Shown piece after piece: positions 25,507 to 37,200 of a DNA stretch of 64,000 bases. Below the pieces are notes generated by a model. That model did no database searches and was not told where the DNA came from. It saw only the letters and a list, made by a program, of their open reading frames with translations. Origin of the DNA: Mastigias papua (taxonomy: Eukaryota; Cnidaria; Scyphozoa; Rhizostomeae; Mastigiidae). The translations under genes were made by a program, and so were the position numbers. The DNA lies in contig OZ025282.1 in NCBI GenBank assembly GCA_964019165.1, positions 7,263,331 through 7,327,330 on the forward strand. The letters are read 5' to 3'. The first letter of the stretch is position 1. Every line of letters starts with the position of its first letter.

Positions 25507-27384
25507 ACATCAGTGGCTGAGTAGAAGCCAAACCTTTCAATTGTGAAAGAGGTATTTTCTGGATAATTGGTGCTATATTATCACCACCTTTGCATTTTCA
25601 CACACCTACTTTTGAGTACCGAATAAACGGGGGGGGGGGGGGGTGGGAGTAAATAGGGGATTGGAAAATATCATGTGCAAAATAATTGGGGGTTGGAACA
25701 AATGGGGAGATAGAGCACATGGATATTGCAAAGAACAACTTTTGAAAACTGATTAATCAAGAGTTGTCAATAAAAGCAAGCCATAGGCAATTATACGATT
25801 ATTCGGTACTGCAAAGTACAAAAGGAATCATCGCTAGAACATAAGGGCCTTCTTGCCATAACAACAGTGTTTTACCTAATAGCATGATATATATTTGATA
25901 GTTCTTGTTATGATCACGGAGTGAACAGACAAGGTCCTAGACTGTTGGTGGTTATCAACACTTTAATCTCCCTTGAAAACCTTCATTCACTGTACAAATA
26001 ATAACCGCTCAATTTTTTTGCGAGAAGAGGGCTAACTAGATAGATTATTACGGCGCCATTTTATAGCCTCTGCTGAAAGACAACATACAGACTTGGACTG
26101 AGGCTCATGCATTGATCTCTTTTCTAATTAACCGGGTGCGTTGAAAGTGCAGCGCACTTCCATACGCCCCTGTGGGGATTCTTCTTTGCCACCTCTTATA
26201 GGGAAAGGAGATTTTTGTGTGTCTTATAGAACTTGCATGCCTTTTCGAGTGGCTACGAAAACAAGTATTCAATAATCTTCCTGAGAATTATATCCTAATA
26301 TGAAATCTTGTGTATTTGCTTCCTTTGTATAATACCAATGGTCTTTCATGCTCTTCACGTGGCCGTAAGCGTATGCGAAAATTTGCTGGCTTAAGTTTCT
26401 ATACGAAAATGAAATTGGAGCTTTGGATTATCTGGGGAAATACGCAGTCGATCTTACGTATGTATTATAATAGCTGATAATCTTGTGAACGATGGATGGG
26501 GAGGCTATCTCTTTGACTTATTTCAAGATCCATCGTCCATCATATTTTGCTTAGCCTTCTTTGAAACCTGGAGGAGCATGAACAACGGGGTTTTTTCTAC
26601 TTCTCTTCGGGAAAGAATTCTTTATTTCATGCCCCTATTGAGGGTAGAATTTGGTCATAAGAGAATGGGACTTCTCGAGCTGTAAGACAGACGATTTTTT
26701 CGTGTATTGCAAAGAACATGTCATTACGAATTTATCAATTTTATTTAAAACATTTGCGGACTCGATTTTGTCAACCCAAGCAGTCCAAAGCTGATGTTGC
26801 AACAGAATCTTGCAACAGTAGCTATAGTTCGTATGTATGAACCCACAGACAGACAAAGAATTATTTCTATTTTAGATGCAAGCGTTGTGCTTCTTGCATT
26901 CTTTTTAAGCAGTATTTAGCCATTTTTATCAGTATTTCGTTGTATATGAGTCAAGTCGTCAGTATATATATGTAGATTTTGCCTAATTTCATGAGATGTT
27001 TTTAAGTCACTTGGCTCCATATTTACCGTTTGTTTTGTCTTTGTAGTTATGAAATTTCATAATCTGATCCATTAAGATCATTTTCACTTTTGTGGCAATT
27101 TTCATTATCCTCACCATCAATATCATTAGCATCATCACCATGTCCGCCACATTTTAATCACTTTGATGATTAATATGTTGATTTAACCTTTGTCATCATT
27201 CTTATTGTTGCCATCTTGTCATCACTACCATCTTTTTCCTCTTGAAGTAATTGTGTCGGTGGAACTCGTCGCTGTACATTTATCAGGAAACTAGAATCCT
27301 TGGTTGAAGAATATTAACCATTTTATCTTTGCATGCTGACTAGTGTATTCTGCGATATATCGAGGAGACAACAACTCGTATTTC

Positions 27385-27646
27385 GGAATAAAATCACCAC
27401 AGAAGCTTCTTTGTTGAAGGTTAAGAAAGCAAAGCTGTCACCACTTCTTAGAAACTATATATTTGACTGCACGAAAAGAACAGTCATCTTCATGGTAAGC
27501 AAGTTATTTACAAACGAATAACTTCTAAATGACTTGCTCATTCTGAAGATGACTGTTTGAGCAATCGAATATAGAGTGTTTTAAAAAGTGATGACATCTT
27601 TGCTTTCTTACCTGCAACAATGAAGCCTCTGTTTTGCTTCTATTCA
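27385..27646. mobile_element. Foldback element, arms about 126 bp
   Basis: Inverted arms at about 27385-27510 and 27517-27646. Matching stretches include AGAAGCTTCTTTGTTGAAGG against AGAGGCTTCATTGTTGCAGG (complement of the right arm), TAAGAAAGCAAAG, and ACAGTCATCTTCA. By eye about 80% of positions pair. Only about six bases lie between the arms. No target duplication was identified. It looks like a foldback MITE. Confidence 0.75.
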
Positions 27647-28699
27647 TAATTAAGCTACTTCTCCATATGGACTGCTTTAACTCATATTACCCAACTCCAA
27701 GAGTTTCTATGGAGTGCTACTACGTATTTCAGTTCTACTGGAAATGGGAATTCTTAGCTGTCCTTTGATTTCTCCGAACACTAGCCTTTCTTTCACTTCT
27801 TTACCACAACCACCATTTTCATCTAGGCCGCGAATTGCCTTTTCAATAACTGCCTTTGAATTACTGCTCTGGCTACTATCCTTAATGCTCTTCGGTATTG
27901 TCAGGATTCATCTTTTCATACACTGTTTTTTGGACCGGATAATTTTTGCGGAGGCTCGATGTTCTTAATGTTTGTATAATTTTAGACTCAAATATTCTTA
28001 AAATTGTTCTTATTTCACGAGTGATTTACAGTTGCTAAGACATTCAGCAGACCAACGTTAGACAATAATATAACGAATGCTGTTTATTAGCAATCTCATC
28101 AGAATTTGTTTACCAAATGAATGTAGGTAGTTGAATTCTTATGGAAATTTTCATCTTGGGCTGAGTACGTTCTAACAGTCTTCTTAAATCTTCCTATCCA
28201 TTGAATTTTCCTTTGTTTAGCTAACATGTCTTTTCCCACTTTTGGTTATTATAACCCTTTTTATCTCCTATTTGTTAGCTGAAGATGGGGCGACCTCGCC
28301 TCGAAAAGTTCTCTAATTCCTACATACGGTTATGTCATAATTCTGTTTTTTACATCAAAATGGCTTTATCGAGGTAATGAAAATTGCAACACCCGTGATT
28401 CTGGAAGTGTTTTTCTTCGTGGCTCTCTTATTGAAATCTTCTTGCTCTTTTGGGTAAATCGAGTCTCAGTACGCCGATAAAGATTGTAATTGTCTCGGTA
28501 GCCAATGTCACTGTCATTGCTCAGGGATTAGGTAACATCTTCAGCTTTGCTCATTTCACCGATAGTCACTACCAAGCCTACCGGTTTGTCGTCGTTGTTA
28601 TGTATGATAGAATATTTTTGTGTTGTATCACCATGCGTCTCGGTCTACCAGCCTTTTGTAGAATTATCTGTCAGATGGTAGAGTTGGGCATGATTTTCA

Positions 28700-28889
28700 T
28701 AGCATAGCTGCCAAATGTTTCAGAGCTCTGATTAGTTCTCCCAACCTAACTGACCAATCATCATGCAGGATTCCGAACACACTTGCGTTACACAACTAAA
28801 TTTATGCCCATTTTGCATGATAATTGGTCAGTTAGGTTGGGAGAAAATAGACTTGATCAGTGCTCTCAGAATTTTGGCGCGACTATGCT
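28700..28889. mobile_element. MITE family A, copy 2 (8-bp TSD)
   Basis: A 190-base element flanked by GATTTTCA (28692-28699) and GATTCTCA (28890-28897), an 8-bp duplication with one mismatch. The left end is TAGCATAGCTGCCAAATG and the right end ATTTTGGCGCGACTATGCT. Inner arms CCCAACCTAACTGACCAATC and GATAATTGGTCAGTTAGGTT fold back. It matches 5581-5767 in ends, length and inner arms. Confidence 0.85.
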
Positions 28890-29634
28890 GATTCTCAGGT
28901 CTCCGTAGTATTTGTGTGTAATGCCTTTGTATTTTTGTCACATATCAAAGGAACCCAACATGCCTCTCGTCGGGTAGTGGTTAATCTCTAGTTCATTCTA
29001 TCATTAATATGTAGCGGTTAGTATTTCCAAGAACTTTAGGCATGATTTATTGAACTTGATTTTCACTCGTATTTGTAACTCATTACTCTCTAAGGGGACG
29101 TAGAATTTTCCAGAATTCAATGCAATGTTCATCTGCTACAGTAGTTTTGCAGCTGTATCTTCACCAGCTCTATCAGATCTGCTATTGCAGAAACCGGCAA
29201 TCTCCGGTCAGAGAACCAAATCCGGCTAACACAGGCCTGGGCCAATGAGTAAGTTTTTATGACCTATTGACCTAAACAATTTCGTCCCCCAAGTTGACTT
29301 CTAACATCTAATAGTATATCGAGTTTGCAAGGCTGTTCTGGACCACTTTTTAGAGTGAAACTAAAACCAGGGCCTCTCCAATCTGGTGTGGCCTGTGAAA
29401 CAGAGAAGGCAGACGTAGATTTGGCGCCCATGGACAAAATTTGCCCTTCCCTGACCTATTGTTTGAATCTGTTTTTTTCAAGCCTTTCACATACTAATAA
29501 GTTCGCTCCAATTTCTTCATTAAAACGTTCCCCATACCCCCACCGAGATGGTGGGAATTATCCCTTTATTTTCGCCACCAGAGTACTGTGTCTTTTGATG
29601 TTCTGTAGTCTCTTCCAGTCGTCATCCCAGGAGA

Positions 29635-29818
<184 letters not shown>

Positions 29819-30769
29819 GTATGTATTATTTACTTAGGCGCCCTCTCCATCCTTACATCCCACTGCCTACAATCCATTCTGGTTCTCTTTACATCTATAA
29901 CGATATGTTTTCGCTTTTAAACTGCAAGATTATTATATTAAAATCGCAATATCGTTTCGTATATTTTTATTCATACGCATCAGTAAGAAATTTTGAGTTA
30001 TTTAATAACTTGTTAACTTATATTTCGCTTGTTTTTGTTTTGCACTGGACTTGCAGTTTTTTACTCGCAGATTGAATAGGATTGAGTCAAACAGCCCTAT
30101 AGGATCATAGAAATACGACCTGTGCTGATTTGTCCGATAAGAATGGTGAAAGCGAAAATGCCGGTTTCTTTATGGGGGGATTCGAAACAGACAGCCAGAG
30201 CTTTGTCTTGAAGTATCATCGCCCGCCAGGCGCAAAACTCTGTGGGGCCTTGGGGTCTAGACTCTTAACATTCTCCTCAAGAAGATAAAAGTTCCCTTTT
30301 CTTTGGAAAGTTATGAAACTGTGTGTTCTATTTCTGTTAGATTATAATCATTAAATTTGAACGTAGGGAAATCATGAGAAATTCCTGAAAAATACTATCT
30401 CAAGGTACATTGCCATTAGCAAATCTGTGTTATGCCCTTTTTTGTAGCTTAGAGCACTGGCTCTTTAAAATTCCTAGTTGCTCGCCAGCATGCAATAATA
30501 TACAGGCCTCCCATAAGGCATAAAATAAAGCGAAACCTCATGATTTTTAAGTTTATCATATATTTCTCAAAATTGGTATAAAATTTAGATATTGATTATA
30601 AATTAGCATAAAACGTCAGTTCACAAAACTGTTTTTATCAATATTTGGTCTCTAAAGAGACAATGACTGACTAGCAACAACGAAATTGTCTATGTATGAT
30701 ATTCACCATTCTCAAATGCATATTCTCATGTTCTTTACCCCTGAGTCCCCTTACTAAGGTAAACATGTT

Positions 30770-31845
30770 TTGACTCGGCTTTGTTGACAATATAGATAGC
30801 GAAGCTGGCCGCGTATGGATTTAGCATCAACAGTCTTTGCCTGATGTATGACTATCTTAATAACAGATATCAAAGGGTAAAGATTGGTTCAATCAGAAGT
30901 TCTCCACGGAAAATACATGTGGGGGTTCCGCAAGGGTCAGTATTAGGGTCCATGCTATTCAATATCTTTATTAATGACTAGTTTCTCATTAGCCTGGATT
31001 CTGAGATTTGCAATTTTGCGGATGACAACACTATTTTCTCCTGTCGAAATGAACTACACGAAATAGTGACTGTTTTGGAAATGATCTAAGCATACTGCTA
31101 GAATGGTTCACATGCAATGGCATGGTAGTAAACCCCAAGAAATTTCAGTTAATGTTTCTAGGCCTGAAAAGAAAGCAAGGACTGCGCCTAAATATTCAGG
31201 GCAGTAAAATAGTAGCAAAAGATTATGTTAAACTTCTTGGGTTTGAAATTGACAACAAACTAAAGTTTGACAAGCATGTGCAAACGCTGTGCCAAAAAGT
31301 CAACAAAAAGACTAGTGCTTTTTTAGGCTAAATATGTATATCTCCAGAGAGCAAGCATTATCAATTTGCAATGTGGTGATTCTGTCGAATTTCAATTATT
31401 GCCCTTTGATCTGGCTATCCTGCAATAAAGGTGCAAATAAGAAAATAGATCGCGCTCAGAAGCGTGCACTAAGGATCCTCCACGATGACTTTGGCTCTTC
31501 ACTTCAGTCGTTACTCGCTCGCAGTAATAGCTTTACCATCCGTAAAAAATTTGCAAAAATTGATGACTGAAATATACATGTCACTGAATAATATAAATCC
31601 ATCGATTGTATGGGAATTTCATGAGAAGAAACATGTGGCCTATGACCTAAGGAAAAAGAATCTTTGCAAACTTCCACAGGCAAATACATCTTTTGGAGTA
31701 GAATCTGTATCTTTCAGTGGCAGTTTCCTCTGGAATACCCTTGATGATAATGTAAAACAAGAACCGACACTCGTACGTTTTAAAAATTAGATAAGAAATT
31801 GGGCCGGAGAACATTGAACCTGCAGAATATGCCGCTAACAATACA
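30770..31845 (+). pseudogene. Degenerate LINE reverse transcriptase (jockey/CR1-like)
   Basis: The 3' half of a non-LTR retrotransposon ORF2. Readable motifs in order: KLAAYGFSINSL, GVPQGSVLGSMLFNIFIND, FADDNT (catalytic box), MVVNPKKFQLMFLGLK, KLLGFEIDNKLKFDKHVQ, NFNYCPLIW, KKIDRAQKRALRILHDD, MTEIYMSLNNINP, and SGSFLWNTLD near the end. It is dead: an in-frame TAG at 30979-30981 after FIND and frame changes near 31090, 31330 and 31560. The endonuclease half and most of the RT fingers are missing, as expected for 5'-truncated insertion. Clade is inferred from motif wording only. Confidence 0.9.
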
Positions 31846-33448
31846 GGACATGGTACTAGTTTTTATTTAGATTTATGGTTTTGTACTTATGTAGGTTGGC
31901 CTAAATTAGTATTTACTAATACTAGTCTCTGTAAACCAACGTTAAATAATGATTATATGATATGATAGTAATCCGAGGGAGTAGCAAAGAGTAGCATGAA
32001 AGAGCATAAATTCCATGAGACTATGACGTAAAATTGCATGGAATATGTTTTCTTCTATCAATACAAACTAGCAACAATGACGACAACAACAACAAGTTAT
32101 GTAAGGTCGTGTGGTACTCGCAGTGAGAAAAGATTCAAAATCACCGGGTCCCTTCTGCAGGTGCCACTTCCTTATTATTAACAACAATAGTACCTATACT
32201 GAGGATCATGGTAGCCGTTCGCTAGAGATTTTAGAATACTAATACATGTAAAATGTGTGGTAAGATTGGCATAATTTCAGAAGAACCAGTGAATTTTGGT
32301 TGGGAGGACTGAATATAGTATAAAGTCTATTTGTGACTCCAACGAGGAATATCGTGTAGAAAACAGCAAGAATTTTTATTACGGTTGCGCTCAATTAATG
32401 CATCATCAGGTTAATATCGTCCCCTTTGTCATGAAAGTCTTACAATATATGTTATTTCAGGCATGTTGATAATTACTTTTGCTATATCTTATGTTCTTAT
32501 AGCTGTTTTAAAAGATTATACCTTATTTTCTTGGCTGGTGACGACTACAAAGTTGGAGTAGAGCTATTGCCCTTCGAGGTCTTCAAATGTGGCCGAATGC
32601 CTGTATCTTGCATCAATCAGTATTTTTTTGAAAAAGCTTGGAAGACACAATTTTCCGTGTTTGTGTTCACATTAACGATGAATTCTCTCTTTTCCTTAGA
32701 AGAACTTAGTTTAAAGAGATGAAAGCAATTGGGATTTATGAGCACAGGACGGACTCTTGAAATTATTGTGTAGAAATGAATATTTTCTGAAGAAGTTGGG
32801 GGGATACACTTGTCCATATTGACGTCTTGTCTCCAAATGGAATTTTTCCAAGGGACGCAGTTAGTCACAAATAAAATGCATTTATTCCTTTTAGAACGTG
32901 GAATCCATATGGAATTCTTGCCTATTCGTTTTCTTGTGAATGGGTCTGCCATGCAAGCAAAATTTATACTGTCTTAATAACAATCCAAGACATTGCAAAA
33001 AGTGAAGATAGTTACATACGTCACATAAAAATAATAGAACTAAAGCAATTGTAGGTGACACTAGGCACAAACAACAGATCTTTTGTAGCAAAAAGTGTAC
33101 AATATAAAACACAATGAGTACAACTAAATATCCACGTTGCGATCACCGTTGTTCGCTGTCAAGAACTGATTTCATGAAAACGAGGTTGCAAACCGTTAGG
33201 AATATGCTGTGGTGTAACAACAACAATTTGTAATCTCTTCATGCTCAAAGCACAAGTGATGATGTACTGTAGTTTGGAGTAGATGGACGGAGGTGTTAGT
33301 GACTTGCAACCCAAACTTTCAAATAAGACGAGTGTAATAACAGTTTAGTGGAGTACACCCGAAGTTCCTCAAGAATGGCGTGTACTTAGGACTATGAAAC
33401 CTATATGCCAATAAACATGGCGGGATTCTGAGATCATATCGAAGAAGA
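31846..33448. other. Intergenic region
   Basis: Region between the LINE and the LRR gene. I recognise no gene or repeat. Its 3' part should hold the LRR gene promoter. Confidence 0.45.
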
Positions 33449-34204
33449 ATGAATGAAGGCACCGTATCATGCATCTCCGAAAGACTTAATTCGTCCAGAA
33501 CAGTTCTGAACTTAAGTCATATTCCGCTGAAAGTCTTGCCTCCGCAGTTGATGGTCAAATGCAATGAGCTGAGGAAGCTCTACTTGAATTCATGTGATCT
33601 TATAATGCCTCCAATGGAGATACATTTGTTTAGAAATCTCGAAGAATTTACTCTAGATGATAACCAGTTATCTATGCTGCCCTCAAGTATTGGTGATTTG
33701 TGTCATCTGAGGTGCCTATGTCTATGTGATAATCCATTGGGTTTTCTGCCAACTCAAATTGGCAACCTCAAGCAGCTTACACGACTATTTGTAGACAGAT
33801 CCCAACTAATGTTCTTCCCAGAGGAAATTTGTAGCCTTGAGAATCTAGAATTTTTAGGAGTCGCAGGAAACCAAATAACCAGTATTTCGGAGAGATTTGT
33901 TAATTTGGAAAAGCTGAAATGGGTAAATGTGTCACAGAATAACATCAGTGACTTACCATGGGCATTGAAGGGATTGAAGATGCTGGCATATTGTGACCTC
34001 TCAGAGAATAGACTTTCAGATATTCCGAAAAGCTTATTTAATGTTCAGAGTTTAATGTCTTTGATTTTAAAAGGAAACAAGATTAAGGTTGTAGAGAGTG
34101 AGTTTTGTCACAAGATCCTGGCAATGGCAAAGTTGGATTTGAGAGAGAATTTTATTGAAGATATGCCTGTGGAACTAATGACATGTGAGCATGTTTTTAT
34201 TTGA
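33449..34204 (+). CDS. Leucine-rich-repeat protein (23-residue type)
   Basis: The frame codes 251 residues with about ten consecutive LRRs of 23 residues from around residue 17 to 244, for example LEEFTLDDNQLSMLPSSIGD and LAYCDLSENRLSDIPKSLF. The consensus LxxLxLxxNxLxxLPxxIxxLxx is that of SHOC2/ERBIN and many LRRC proteins, which are cytoplasmic scaffolds. There is no signal peptide or membrane segment. The ATG follows GAAGAAGA and gives an intact first repeat. The last repeat is cut short: a strong donor ACAT|GTGAGC at 34184/34185 lies just before the stop, so the tail CEHVFI may be intron read-through and the gene may continue. A candidate short intron to 34268 would add NPSELPN and a short tail. 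No specific orthologue is recognised. Confidence 0.82.
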   Translation: MNEGTVSCISERLNSSRTVLNLSHIPLKVLPPQLMVKCNELRKLYLNSCDLIMPPMEIHLFRNLEEFTLDDNQLSMLPSSIGDLCHLRCLCLCDNPLGFLPTQIGNLKQLTRLFVDRSQLMFFPEEICSLENLEFLGVAGNQITSISERFVNLEKLKWVNVSQNNISDLPWALKGLKMLAYCDLSENRLSDIPKSLFNVQSLMSLILKGNKIKVVESEFCHKILAMAKLDLRENFIEDMPVELMTCEHVFI

Positions 34205-37200
34205 GAGATTTGCTTTGCCTGATTTTCATACTCTTAATTACTATTTTTCTTTGAAAATTTGTATCAAGATAATCCTAGTGAACTGCCCAATTGTCATTCA
34301 TTTGATTGGCTATTGAGATTACTCTCACTGTGTTGCTGGAAGTTGTACCTAATAACAGAGAGTTAGCACACAGTTGATCAAACGTTTGAGGGTGTTGTAT
34401 ATGTTGCTAGAAAGTTGCTATTTCCATATTGTCACAAGGCTGCACAATCTGTGCAGCTCACCCTGGCATATACCAAGGTTGTAATTAAATTTTGGTAGCA
34501 GAAATTCCAAGCAGGCTTATCTTGCAAAGCTTAGAAGTGTACAGAGTAAATTTTGTTGTTTTTTAAGTCAACTTCCAGAGGATACTTCGTGGTGTTTTTC
34601 ACATGTTTTGCTGATAATATTTCTGATATTTTATACTTCTTTGTAGAAATTTCAAATTTTTTAGTGGGAAGAAGCTTGTGATAAATTGTGTCTAACATTC
34701 CTGAAGGGTGTTGTTTATTAGGAGTTGGGAAGTGAAGTCAAAAGTTAGGGTGGGAATTTGCTTGTTGATTGAAAGGCCTTTTCTAGCTCTGGGCATAGTT
34801 TATGATGCATCATTGAGCTATTACTGTTTATTTTATCAGCCAAATGTGTCATTTTAAGTATGTAGCAGTATGGAAGATCTTTTCTGAACATTTGCCATGA
34901 CATTCAACTTAGACTTTTTGTAGCCTCATACCTCTTTTGTAAAATATTGTGTAGGGATACAGCCATTTTCAGCAATACCTTGGTAATTTGAATTCTGTAT
35001 TATCTTGATGTTGGATTCCCTTTAATATGAAAGCAATATATGCCCAGAGGCACAAGTGTAAATTCTTATAGGGGTGTCCATTTGATGGGTACCTGAGTGT
35101 TTAGTGGTGGTGTGAGTCTTAAAGCAGTGGAGGAGAAAGAAACATTGGGTATCTGGGGACAAAGTGCCATATTGGGTATCTGGGGAAAATTTTGAGCACA
35201 TGCCCTTTGAGTTTTTGGGAAGTTGCCTTTTGCGATATAGTGATATGTGCATTCTAAATAGAAAACAACAGATGAATTCAGTAGTTTTTTGATATTTTTT
35301 TTGAATGAATATAGATACAATCTTGAATAGGATCATTCAAAATCTGAAAAAAGCAAAATTGAGAGCCAGATCAGGACAACTTTATTCCTATGAAATAGTG
35401 ACAGGGACCAGGTGGTGCTGAAGTCATTTGGAGGTTTGACACCCCACACCCCCATATTTGTACCCCTGTTGCCAGTTAGGAAAGTGGTTGGCCCATGCTT
35501 GCAACCTCAGATATTATGCAGTTTTTTTATTGAGGTTGAGAAAGTAGCACTCTTTTGCAACATTGATGCTTAGGGCTGTGTCATGCCAGACTAAAAATTG
35601 TACTAGCATAACCTCTAATATCCTAAAGGGAGCCCTTAAGATTTCTTGTTACATGCCATGTAGGAATGAATGAAGTGTAAATTCGTTTATAAGATTGAAA
35701 ACAAGAGATGCAGAACAGTTCTCATGATAGTTTCTCTTCAATCAAATGTATTACAATACACCAGTATTGCCTGTAAGCTTTTGGGAATTGTATGTTAATA
35801 TTGTTCAAATGTTGCCAGACCAAACAATGGTTCTCCTACAAGGAAAAATGTATATTTTTGAATTTTATCAGAACTAACCTTTCAATTCTTAAAGGCTGCT
35901 AGGATACTGTTTAGTTAATTTTGAAAATGTAGCACACGCCAGTGTAAGTCAGAACTTATAGAAAATGCAGACGCGAATGGTAGGGAATCAAAGCATCTTT
36001 AGGTGTCAAGCATCGATGTGAAGAGCATCTTTAGAGTTCTACGTAAAGTTTATAACATCAAAGAATCCGCCTGCAATGTCATATGAGAGAAGGAAATTCA
36101 AAGCTTCTTCATGCTTGCTATGAAAGGAAATTACTGTGAGGACCAGAGGTGTTGTCAAAAGCTCTTGCGACATTTGATGTCTAGAGACCATTAGGCCAAC
36201 ACAATTCTATGTAATTAGCATAAGCATGTGTTCAGACCGCATCAAGTGAAACAGGTCCTTGGGCTGTTTGCTATAGCTTAGGTGTAAGGTACCTGCAGAT
36301 GCCGGTTTGAAGAATTTCATACTGAAATACTTTGGGGAGACGCTGGCAAGGCGACACCTGGTGTTTTTGCGCAGGTGAATTTATTGATGTACTGTTCGTT
36401 TAGATTCTAGTAATTTATTGGGCCTATTCTCTTCTTTCATAATAGTAAACTTTTGTGCAATGTTGCTGGAGCTTGCAAGTTTCTCTTTGCAGGCTGCACT
36501 GTAAGACGTGTTCATTCGTTTCAGGATGTACGTTGCATGGACTAATGATAACACGGATTAAAGTTTCCAAACTATAAGCTGCAGGACGGTGTCACTATAG
36601 CGAGCTTTTGTCAGATTTCAAAAATCTAGTCCCCAATGACTCGTAAGTATGGTCTGCTCACTGCCTAGGTGTCTCATTTTATTTCCGCTTTTCATCTTCG
36701 GTATCATAATGTGTATTTACGCGTTTCCTTGTAGTGCAGTTTGTATTACCAGATAAAGAAGTAGTACTTGTTTAACAATGTAGGGCCATTTAAATGATGC
36801 TGTTTGGATGTATAGGACTTTTACAGTAGTGGCTTGGGGAGATTTTTGCAAGTCCTTGGTTTTCGTACGTGTGACGATAATTATGCTTTGGTGTAGTGCA
36901 AAGTTCTAGCCTGTTAAGTTTATGGAATTTGTTGAAAAAGAAGCACATTGTTTTGTAGGAGGAGGTGAGCTTAGCACATTACATGAAGTAATTTAAAATA
37001 CTTATTAAATTTTGAGTTGTTTGATTACACCTCTACACTGCTGTAAGATTGTTGATTTTGATGCTGTGTTTGTTAAAAACCTTCCAGATTATCATAAATT
37101 CACTTTTGCAAACCTACTGCAGGTAATTGGACTGTGAACTTTCGTGCATATTATCGAAGGTATTAATGGAAAACAGCGTGGTGGCAATAAATTTATCTTT

